NCBI GenBank assembly: GCA_937885235.1
Contig: CAKZZK010000263.1
Coordinates: 1 to 7,599 of the forward strand
Length of the DNA: 7,599 nucleotides
Source: an uncultured Treponema sp.
GTDB lineage: Bacteria > Spirochaetota > Spirochaetia > Treponematales > Treponemataceae
Direction: 5' to 3'
A program made the translations under genes and the position numbers. Below the pieces are notes generated by a model. The model made no database searches, was not told the DNA's origin, and saw only the letters and a list, made by a program, of their open reading frames with translations. Positions within the stretch are counted from its first letter, which is position 1; every line of letters begins with the position of its first letter. Shown in pieces: positions 1 to 5,336 of the stretch.

Positions 1-41
1 GATAGTGCCCCCAGGGGCGCGAAAGTAGGTGGCTGCCGGCT
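1..41 (+). rRNA. rrf: 5S ribosomal RNA, 3' end only
   Basis: The first 40 or so bases match the end of bacterial 5S rRNA as I know it. A GC-rich helix IV (GCCCC and GGGGC arms around bases 9-18) is followed by the loop E side GCGAAAGTAGG, compare GCGAGAGTAGG in E. coli. The closing strand GCTGCCGGC would pair with the 5' end of the molecule outside the window. The 5' two thirds are missing because the window starts inside the gene. It implies that an rRNA operon (16S-23S-5S order) ends here. The exact 3' terminus, 40 to 42, is uncertain. Confidence 0.85.
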
Positions 42-53
42 TCTTTTTTGTTT
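41..53 (+). terminator. T-rich tract after the 5S gene
   Basis: TTCTTTTTTGTTT follows the 5S closing strand directly. A T run next to the 5S terminal helix is where an rRNA operon would terminate. No separate hairpin is visible, so the stem would have to be 5S helix I itself, whose other strand lies outside the window. This is an inference from position and T content only. Confidence 0.4.
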
Positions 54-63
54 AAGCTAGTGC

Positions 64-92
64 TTGCGTCGGCTAAAGGGAAATGCTATACT
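64..92 (+). promoter_or_regulatory. Promoter of the methyltransferase-miaA unit
   Basis: A -35 box TTGCGT (64-69) is followed after exactly 17 bases by TATACT (87-92). The -10 is preceded by TGC, making it an extended -10. This is close to the sigma-70 consensus. Only six bases separate the -10 from the ATG at 99, so a start site about seven bases downstream falls on the start codon itself and the transcript would be leaderless. The promoter begins about 23 bases after the 5S gene, so the unit has its own promoter in addition to any read-through from the rRNA operon. Confidence 0.7.
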
Positions 93-98
93 TTAGCC
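71..98. repeat. Perfect 8-bp inverted repeat over the promoter
   Basis: GGCTAAAG (71-78) and CTTTAGCC (91-98) are exact reverse complements separated by 12 bases. The left arm lies in the -35/-10 spacer. The right arm overlaps the last two bases of the -10 box and ends directly against the ATG at 99. If transcription starts at 99 the repeat is not in the RNA, which favours an operator-type site over an RNA hairpin. No regulator is identified. Confidence 0.55.
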
Positions 99-1355
99 AT
101 GAAAGATTTTCCCTATATATTTTTAAAATCAAAAGAAGAAAATGAAATAAAACAAGGATTCCCGTGGGTTTTTGATAACGAGATTGAATCCGTGAAAGAA
201 AAAGATTCAACAGGCAATGTTATAAAAAAAACAGATATTTCTTCGCTTTCAATTCCTGATGGTCAAGTGGTAGAGCTTTATTCCCATGCAGGGACCTTTT
301 TAGGCACAGGTGTTTTCAACAAGAATTCAAAGATAATAATCAGGCTTATAGGTTTGCTCCATGCTGATCAGATTATGGAGAATACCCGTGAATATTGGGG
401 AAAAATTATTCATGATGCCGCAAATGCAAGACGCATCCATTTTGCAGAGCAGGACAGCTACCGTTTGATTTATGGCGAAGCGGATTTTGTTCCAGGTTTG
501 ATAGTAGAGCGTTATTATTCTGAGGGAAAAGTATATCTAGTAGTCCAATTTCTCGCGCTGGCTTGCGAGGTTTTTCGGGAGGAAATTCTTGCCGCATTGC
601 AGGACTGTTGCAATCCTTATGGCATATATGAACGCAGTGATGCCTCCGTGAGGGAAAAAGAAGGACTCTCTCAAAAATCAGAGTGGATTGGCAAAGCACG
701 TAACGAAGTGATTGTGATAGAGGAAAATGGCCTGCAATTACAGGTTGACATTGTGCATGGCCAAAAGACAGGCTATTTCCTTGACCAGAAGTTTAATCGA
801 GAGACAATCAGAAAATTCTGCCATGGAAAACGTGTTCTAGACGCTTTTTCGCACACTGGCGCATTCGGGCTTAATGCTGTGAAAGGCGGTGCCCGCGAGG
901 TGCTGAGCATGGATATATCGCAAGAAGCTGTTGCCATGATAAATGACAACATTGTGTTAAACAATGCCTCTGACAAGATGCGTGCAGAATGCAGGGATGT
1001 GTTTGAACTGCTGAAAACCTACGAGAAAGCTGGCGAAAAATTCGATGTCATCATTCTTGATCCGCCCGCATTCACCAAAAGCGCGAAGCTTATCCAGAAG
1101 GCCTATGGCGGTTATAAGGAGATAAACCTGCGCGCGATGCGGCTGCTCAATGACGGCGGCATACTTGTTACCTGCTCTTGCTCCTATTATTTTGATGAAA
1201 ATACATTTTATTCCATGCTTATGCATGCAGCGATGGACAGCCATAAAAAAATACAGGTGCTTGAAAAACGCGGTGCTGCTCCAGATCACCCCATCCTGCT
1301 GGGATATCCCAAAAGCGAATACCTCAAATGTGCAATATGCCGTATAACACAGTAA
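99..1355 (+). CDS. rlmI: RlmI-like 23S rRNA (cytosine-C5) methyltransferase
   Basis: A 418-residue class I SAM-dependent methyltransferase of the RlmI/RlmK type. RlmI of E. coli makes m5C1962 in 23S rRNA. An N-terminal PUA-like domain (about 1-85, with GFPWVFDNEI at 20-29) is followed by the family linker with R...YRLIYGEADFVPGLIVERY (112-139) and YERSD plus EGL (177-190). The SAM-binding loop is VLDAFSHTGAFGL (246-258), the substrate-site motif is DPPAF (321-325) and TCSCS lies at 358-362. The ATG at 99 is preferred over the TTG at 48: the added 17 residues are not family-like, TTG 48 lies inside the post-5S T tract, and the promoter -10 ends six bases before 99. There is no Shine-Dalgarno. 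Its last 28 bases overlap miaA, so the two are probably translated together. The exact target base cannot be read from sequence; closely related paralogues modify other sites. Confidence 0.85.
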   Translation: MKDFPYIFLKSKEENEIKQGFPWVFDNEIESVKEKDSTGNVIKKTDISSLSIPDGQVVELYSHAGTFLGTGVFNKNSKIIIRLIGLLHADQIMENTREYWGKIIHDAANARRIHFAEQDSYRLIYGEADFVPGLIVERYYSEGKVYLVVQFLALACEVFREEILAALQDCCNPYGIYERSDASVREKEGLSQKSEWIGKARNEVIVIEENGLQLQVDIVHGQKTGYFLDQKFNRETIRKFCHGKRVLDAFSHTGAFGLNAVKGGAREVLSMDISQEAVAMINDNIVLNNASDKMRAECRDVFELLKTYEKAGEKFDVIILDPPAFTKSAKLIQKAYGGYKEINLRAMRLLNDGGILVTCSCSYYFDENTFYSMLMHAAMDSHKKIQVLEKRGAAPDHPILLGYPKSEYLKCAICRITQ

Positions 1356-2278
1356 TACTGCTCGGTCCTACGGCAGTCGGTAAAACGGTGCTCGGAGTGC
1401 GTATTGCATCTCACTGCGGCTGGGATATCATATCCGCAGACTGCCGGCAGGTTTACAGAGGACTTGATATTGGGAGCGGCAAAGATTTGGCTGATTATTC
1501 AGTACAGTCCAAGCAAGTTCCCTATCATCTCATCGATATCGTTACCCTTGAGCAAGAATACAACGTATTCAATTTTCAGCAGGATTTCTATGCCCTGTTT
1601 GATGAATTTTCTCAAAAGCACAAAATGCCATTTGTGGTGGGCGGAACAGGCATGTATCTTGACTCCATAGTGAGAGGATACGAGTTTGTGCCCGTGCCGG
1701 AGAATGCATCCCTGCGTTCTGATCTTGCAGGAAAATCGCTGGCAGAGCTTGGAGAGATGCTCTTGAGCTTGAAGCCTGACCTGCATAATAAAAGTGATTT
1801 GCTGGATCGGGAGAGGACGGTGCGGGCAATAGAAATCCAGCTTTTCATGCAGAGTGACGCATATAAAAGCCAGTGCGAATTCTATCAGAAGCAGCAGAAA
1901 CCAAAAGTGAATGCTATTGTGCTTGGGACGACTTTGCCCCGTGAAATTTTGCGAGCCCGCATCAGCAAGCGTCTGCGAGAGCGTTTTGAGCAGGGCATGA
2001 TTGCAGAAGTAGAACAACTCCATCAGGACGGTTATTCTTGGGAACGCTTGGAAAAACTGGGACTTGAATACCGCTATATAAGCGAATATCTGGAAGGAAA
2101 GATCAAGACTGAAGAGGAATTATTTGCTCAGTTAAATCATGCCATACAGCAGTTTGCCAAGAGGCAGGAAACATGGTTTCGCGGTATGGAACGGAAAGGC
2201 GTCGTCATACATTGGCTTCCGCCCGTTGAGGATATAGAAGCCAAGTATGAAGCAGCCCTTGCATTGCTCAGGCGTTAA
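1328..2278 (+). CDS. miaA: tRNA dimethylallyltransferase MiaA
   Basis: MiaA transfers a dimethylallyl group from DMAPP to N6 of A37 in tRNAs that read UNN codons, giving i6A37. At 316 residues the length is normal. Visible motifs are the P-loop GPTAVGKT (13-20), ISADCRQVYRGLDIGSGK in the substrate-binding region, PYHLIDI, the VVGGTGMYLDSIVRGY block, the basic RERTVRAIEI segment, and a C-terminal AKRQETWFRGMER typical of the family. The GSGKDLADY and VPENASLR variants recall the MiaA clade I associate with Bacteroidota and spirochaetes (from memory). Translation may start at ATG 1328 or ATG 1337. Both lie inside the upstream methyltransferase gene (28- or 19-base overlap), and no clear Shine-Dalgarno is seen, which suggests translational coupling. 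The 3' end overlaps the convergent small gene by 11 bases. Confidence 0.95.
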   Translation: MCNMPYNTVILLGPTAVGKTVLGVRIASHCGWDIISADCRQVYRGLDIGSGKDLADYSVQSKQVPYHLIDIVTLEQEYNVFNFQQDFYALFDEFSQKHKMPFVVGGTGMYLDSIVRGYEFVPVPENASLRSDLAGKSLAELGEMLLSLKPDLHNKSDLLDRERTVRAIEIQLFMQSDAYKSQCEFYQKQQKPKVNAIVLGTTLPREILRARISKRLRERFEQGMIAEVEQLHQDGYSWERLEKLGLEYRYISEYLEGKIKTEEELFAQLNHAIQQFAKRQETWFRGMERKGVVIHWLPPVEDIEAKYEAALALLRR

Positions 2279-2489
2279 CGACGGCTTTGTCCGCGGGAGT
2301 ATTCATCTTTGTGAGGTAGCCGGTGCGGATGCAGCTTTCAAAGAGTGTCTTGGAAATATAGTCGGTGGTAATATCATTGTAGCCATCTTTGTCGCGAACA
2401 ATGCGTACTACGTAGCCGTCATCCATTTCCCTTACGATCGTCATATAGTCAGTTGCCTTACCCAAACTTTTTAGTAAATAACTTCCCAT
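2268..2489 (-). CDS. Small conserved-looking protein of unknown function (73 aa)
   Basis: I do not recognise the family. The reading frame starts with ATG behind a good Shine-Dalgarno (TAGGAGA, core 2500-2496, six-base spacing) and fills an otherwise empty gap, so I take it as a real gene. The protein is soluble-looking, with no signal peptide or membrane segment. It contains a short internal repeat: IVREMDDGY (18-26) and IVRDKDGY (30-37), each likely a beta strand ending in an acidic turn, followed by a probable helix (about 43-55). One cysteine is present (53). It ends 11 bases inside the 3' end of miaA on the opposite strand. No clear -35/-10 pair was found upstream, although the 107 bases between it and the divergent tatD are AT-rich. 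Shape alone would fit a small regulatory or adaptor protein, but nothing shows it. Confidence 0.7.
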   Translation of the reverse strand: MGSYLLKSLGKATDYMTIVREMDDGYVVRIVRDKDGYNDITTDYISKTLFESCIRTGYLTKMNTPADKAVVNA

Positions 2490-2596
2490 GATGTATCTCC
2501 TATTACCTAGATATATGGTTCAATAAATAATCTATAACCTTGTTTTTATTTTCGGAATTCAGAAGGAAGTGTTTAGCTTTTTTACTGGAGGAACTT

Positions 2597-3361
2597 ATGA
2601 AGGATGCTTTGTTTTTTTGTGATGCGCATTTCCATGCGGTTCAATGTCATAGGCTGCCCGTGGATTCGGAAAGCGCCCGCTTTTGGGGAATTTCCTGTGC
2701 CCATGCTGTCGACGAATACTGGGAGCAGGAAAAACTTCTTGCCGAAGGTTCCCGGCGCATCTGGGGTGCGTTTGGTTTGCATCCGCAGAACCCGCTGGTG
2801 GAAAATGCCTCGTTTTTGGAGGAGCTTTTGCGAAAAAAACAGATTGTCGCCATAGGGGAGGCTGGCTTTGATTTTTTTACCCCCGCTTTCCGAGATGACC
2901 GTGCGAGGCAGGAAGCGGCGTGGGATATTTCTAAGAAACTTGCGCTCCACTATCAGGTCCCGCTCATTGTGCATAACCGCAAGGCGCTTGACTTGATGTT
3001 CAGGGATTGCCGAGAGCTCTCAAATGTGACCTCCGTCATCTTTCATTCATTTGCTTTCGGTGTACGGGAGGCTTTGGCTCTGCTTGACCACGGCATCAAT
3101 GCTTATTTTTCCTTTGGAAAGCCCTTGCTCAATGGCAACAAGAGGAGCATTGCCTGCGCCCGCGAACTGCCATTCGGACGGCTCCTGCTTGAAACAGATG
3201 CCCCTTTTCAGATGCTCAAAGGCAAGGAGCGGACAGAGCCGGAGGAGATTGTCCGTGTGTATACTGAATTTTGCCGCCTGAGGGGAGTGGCGCTTGGCGA
3301 GACGTGCCAGAAGCTCTGGCAAAACTTTTGCGCGGCTTACAATATGGCAAGCGCGTCCTGA
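2597..3361 (+). CDS. tatD: TatD-family metal-dependent hydrolase (putative DNase)
   Basis: A 254-residue TIM-barrel hydrolase of the TatD family, cytoplasmic, whose studied members are metal-dependent 3'-5' exonucleases. The expected ligands are all present: DAHFH near the N-terminus (D9, H11, H13), GLHP (60-63), IGEAGFDF with E88, VHNRKA with H126, the HSFAFG block with H150, and LLLETDAPF with D201. The start at 2597 is chosen because GGAGG (2587-2591) lies five bases upstream and DAHFH then sits next to the N-terminus. An upstream TTG at 2540 would add 19 residues without family resemblance. The length is close to the usual 250-265. Its last 25 bases overlap the convergent Hpt gene. TatD-like paralogues are common and function is often unproven, so the symbol denotes the family, not a demonstrated role. 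No confident promoter is visible. Confidence 0.85.
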   Translation: MKDALFFCDAHFHAVQCHRLPVDSESARFWGISCAHAVDEYWEQEKLLAEGSRRIWGAFGLHPQNPLVENASFLEELLRKKQIVAIGEAGFDFFTPAFRDDRARQEAAWDISKKLALHYQVPLIVHNRKALDLMFRDCRELSNVTSVIFHSFAFGVREALALLDHGINAYFSFGKPLLNGNKRSIACARELPFGRLLLETDAPFQMLKGKERTEPEEIVRVYTEFCRLRGVALGETCQKLWQNFCAAYNMASAS

Positions 3362-3678
3362 ATTGCGTTCCGCGTTGCCTCGTATATTGCCGCAAAGTTT
3401 TTGATGAGCACTTTCTTGTCTCCCTGCTTTCTGTACCTCAACACATCCTCTAAGTCTTGTCCTGCTGCGGCAAGCTGTTCTGCGCAGAGCTGTCGGGCTG
3501 CCCCCTTGATGTAGTGCACGGCGCTTGCGGCAGCTTCTTCATTCTGCGCCGCTTTGTCAGCCAGCGCTGCTTCATCCAGTATTTTTGACGACAGAAAATC
3601 CTCTAGCAGTTCCCTAAGAAAGCTTGCTTCGTTGCCTGTCATGTCCAGTGCGGCAGGCACGTTTAATAGCTGTTTCAT
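3337..3678 (-). CDS. Stand-alone Hpt (histidine phosphotransfer) domain protein
   Basis: A 113-residue, mostly helical protein with the Hpt signature HYIKGAARQL at 55-64, compare H-x-L-K-G. His55 would be the phosphoacceptor and Lys58/Gly59 the conserved neighbours. Hpt proteins pass phosphate between response-regulator receiver domains in multistep phosphorelays. The whole protein is a single four-helix-bundle-sized domain with no kinase or receiver part, and no partner is encoded in the window. The ATG follows the aldehyde dehydrogenase stop after only four bases and no Shine-Dalgarno is seen, so it is probably the second gene of that operon and translated by coupling. Its 3' end overlaps tatD by 25 bases on the opposite strand. 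The fold assignment rests on one motif plus helical character. Confidence 0.72.
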   Translation of the reverse strand: MKQLLNVPAALDMTGNEASFLRELLEDFLSSKILDEAALADKAAQNEEAAASAVHYIKGAARQLCAEQLAAAGQDLEDVLRYRKQGDKKVLIKNFAAIYEATRNAIQDALAIL

Positions 3679-3682
3679 CCGT

Positions 3683-5233
3683 TTATTTCAAGAATTTCTT
3701 GATAAAATTCAGACTCTTTTCATCGGAAAGCGCGTAACGGGCATTGAGTTCCAGTTTGGGCGACTGAACCATAATGCTCTTGTAGTGGGAGAAAGTCTTG
3801 AAGCCATACTCGCCGTGATAGGCGCCCATGCCGCTTTCCCCCATGCCGCCGAACGGCACCTTGCTCGATGCAATGTGGCATACCACATCGTTGATGCAGC
3901 CTCCGCCGTAACGGATGGTGGAACACACTTGTTTTTGTGTCGCCTTGTCAGTGCTGAAAATATAGAGGGCGAGCGGCACCGTATGGCTGTTTACGTAGCT
4001 CACCACTTCGCTGATGTTTTGGTACGAAATGACAGGCAGGAAGGGACCGAAGATTTCTTCCTGCATAAGGCGGGAAGCATCAATTTCGGGGTCTCGGATA
4101 TTGCAGAGGTCTATCACCGTGGGCGCAATCTTGTTGCTCACAAAATCCATCTGCGCATCAGGATACAGCGTGGACAGGTGCACGAAATGCCGCTCGTTTA
4201 TGATCTTGGGATAGTCCTTGTTTTCCAGAGGGTGCTCTCCGAACTGCTTTGTCACTTCTTCCCGCAGGCAAGCCAACAGCAGGTCTTTTACCTCCTGCTC
4301 AACGAGCACATAATCCGGAGCAACACAGGTCTGGCCCGCGTTCAGGAATTTACCCCAGATGATACGCTTTGCCGCGAGCGGGATATTTGCCGAAGCATCC
4401 ACAATGCACGGACTTTTGCCTCCCAGCTCAAGGCAGACAGGCGTGAGGAAGCGAGCCGCACTCGTCATGACAATCTTGCCCACGTTCTGGCTGCCCGTGA
4501 ACATGATGAAGTCAAAATGCTGATTGAGCAGGGCTCTGTTCTCCGTGTAGCCCCCCTGCACAACGGTGACGTAGTTTTCATCGAAGGTTTGGGCGATGAT
4601 GCGGTCAATGACGCTGTTCGTTGCCTGGCTGTATTCAGAAGTCTTGATGATGGCGGTATTGCCTGCGCTCATGGCGGCAACAAGCGGCTGCAGGGAGAGC
4701 AGAAGCGGATAGTTCCATGTGGACATGATCAGCGTTACTCCGCGCGGCTCTGGATGCAGACGGAAATGGGCTGGCTGTAGATGCAGGTCAGCACGGATGC
4801 GCTTTGCCTTGCTCCATTTTTTGATGTTGTGGATGTGGCAGGAAATTTCGTGAAGCACCAGTCCTACCTCGCAGAAGTAAGACTCGTAGGTCGATTTTGA
4901 AAGGTCTTCCCGCAACGCGCTGAAGAGAGCCTCCTCGTTTAGCTCTATGGCGGTATGGAGTTTTTTGAGCTGCTCGATGCGCCATGACACATCAAGCGTC
5001 TGCCCTGTACCAAAGAACAGGCGCTGGTTCTGCACGATGCGCGCAATGCGTTCCTCGGTCCGTTCCTGAGCCACCTCCAGCCGTAAGTCCCGCTGTTCTG
5101 CTTCGAGCGTTTCCGGCGTCTTCATAATGATTTCTTCTACAGGTTCGGCAGGCGCTGCTGCCTTGCGCGTGGTGCGGCGAGTACGTGTCTTTGTTGTCTT
5201 CTCGCTAGTCTTTGTCTCTTTCTCTTCTGACAC
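3683..5233 (-). CDS. Aldehyde dehydrogenase, class-3 type, with basic N-terminal tail
   Basis: An NAD(P)-dependent dehydrogenase oxidising an aldehyde to the acid. Over residues 65-516 it resembles the ALDH3 group (fatty or aromatic aldehyde dehydrogenases). Catalytic features are intact: STWNYP with N174, KTSE (197-200), FTGSQNVGK (245-253), LELGGK with E269, NAGQTC with nucleophile C303, EEIFGP with E393, and PFGGMGESGMGAYHG (460-474). What is odd is the first 64 residues. Residues 1-30 are rich in Lys, Thr, Arg, Glu and Ala (for example TRTRRTTRKAAAPAE), followed by a charged, probably helical linker to about 64. The GTG start at 5233 is supported by a strong GGAGGG (5245-5240) six bases upstream, so the tail looks genuinely translated. 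A shorter start at Met37 has no such site. The tail has no signal-peptide character. The gene is divergent from the arginase and followed closely by the Hpt gene. The substrate cannot be told. Confidence 0.9.
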   Translation of the reverse strand: MSEEKETKTSEKTTKTRTRRTTRKAAAPAEPVEEIIMKTPETLEAEQRDLRLEVAQERTEERIARIVQNQRLFFGTGQTLDVSWRIEQLKKLHTAIELNEEALFSALREDLSKSTYESYFCEVGLVLHEISCHIHNIKKWSKAKRIRADLHLQPAHFRLHPEPRGVTLIMSTWNYPLLLSLQPLVAAMSAGNTAIIKTSEYSQATNSVIDRIIAQTFDENYVTVVQGGYTENRALLNQHFDFIMFTGSQNVGKIVMTSAARFLTPVCLELGGKSPCIVDASANIPLAAKRIIWGKFLNAGQTCVAPDYVLVEQEVKDLLLACLREEVTKQFGEHPLENKDYPKIINERHFVHLSTLYPDAQMDFVSNKIAPTVIDLCNIRDPEIDASRLMQEEIFGPFLPVISYQNISEVVSYVNSHTVPLALYIFSTDKATQKQVCSTIRYGGGCINDVVCHIASSKVPFGGMGESGMGAYHGEYGFKTFSHYKSIMVQSPKLELNARYALSDEKSLNFIKKFLK

Positions 5234-5250
5234 TACTATCCCTCCTCTCT

Positions 5251-5279
5251 ATTATGATACAGAAGGCAGAAATTTTCAA
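5251..5279 (-). promoter_or_regulatory. Possible promoter of the aldehyde dehydrogenase-Hpt pair
   Basis: On the minus strand TTGAAA (5279-5274) and CATAAT (5256-5251) are 17 bases apart, a fair sigma-70 match. A start about seven bases later would give a leader of only about 11 bases, beginning at or inside the GGAGGG ribosome-binding site. That is unusually tight, so either the leader is minimal or the true promoter is elsewhere in the 103-base divergent gap. Confidence 0.4.
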
Positions 5280-5300
5280 TATGTTGCTTTTACTTTCACC

Positions 5301-5327
5301 GTAGCATAGAGCGGGAAAAAATGCTAC
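5301..5327. repeat. Perfect 7-bp inverted repeat in the divergent promoter region
   Basis: GTAGCAT (5301-5307) and ATGCTAC (5321-5327) are exact reverse complements 13 bases apart. The arm starts are 20 bases apart, as in the repeat at 71-98. The right arm covers the TGC and the first half of the arginase -10. It lies between two divergent genes, so a protein bound here could affect the arginase and perhaps also the aldehyde dehydrogenase. No regulator is known. Confidence 0.5.
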
Positions 5328-5330
5328 TAT
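5322..5330 (+). promoter_or_regulatory. Extended -10 element of the arginase gene
   Basis: TGC followed by TACTAT (5325-5330) is an extended -10 box, and exactly six bases separate it from the ATG at 5337, the same geometry as at 87-99. No convincing -35 lies 17 bases upstream (TAGCAT at 5302-5307 is poor), which an extended -10 can tolerate. The only purine-rich stretch before the ATG, GGAG at 5331-5334, is two bases from the codon and too close to act as a Shine-Dalgarno. A leaderless transcript is inferred. Confidence 0.55.
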
Positions 5331-5336
5331 GGAGCT

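Noticed and set aside
48..98. TTG at 48 as start of the methyltransferase
   Set aside because: It would start inside the T tract after the 5S gene and upstream of the promoter -10, and the added residues do not resemble the family.
1499..2023. A 174-codon open frame antisense to miaA
   Set aside because: Shadow of a certain gene; the protein is not family-like.
2540..2596. TTG at 2540 as start of the TatD protein
   Set aside because: ATG 2597 has GGAGG at the right distance and places DAHFH near the N-terminus as in the family.
3554..4780. A 408-codon open frame on the plus strand, antisense to the aldehyde dehydrogenase
   Set aside because: It mirrors the codons of a gene whose catalytic motifs are all intact on the other strand; its product shows no recognisable domain and it has no ribosome site.
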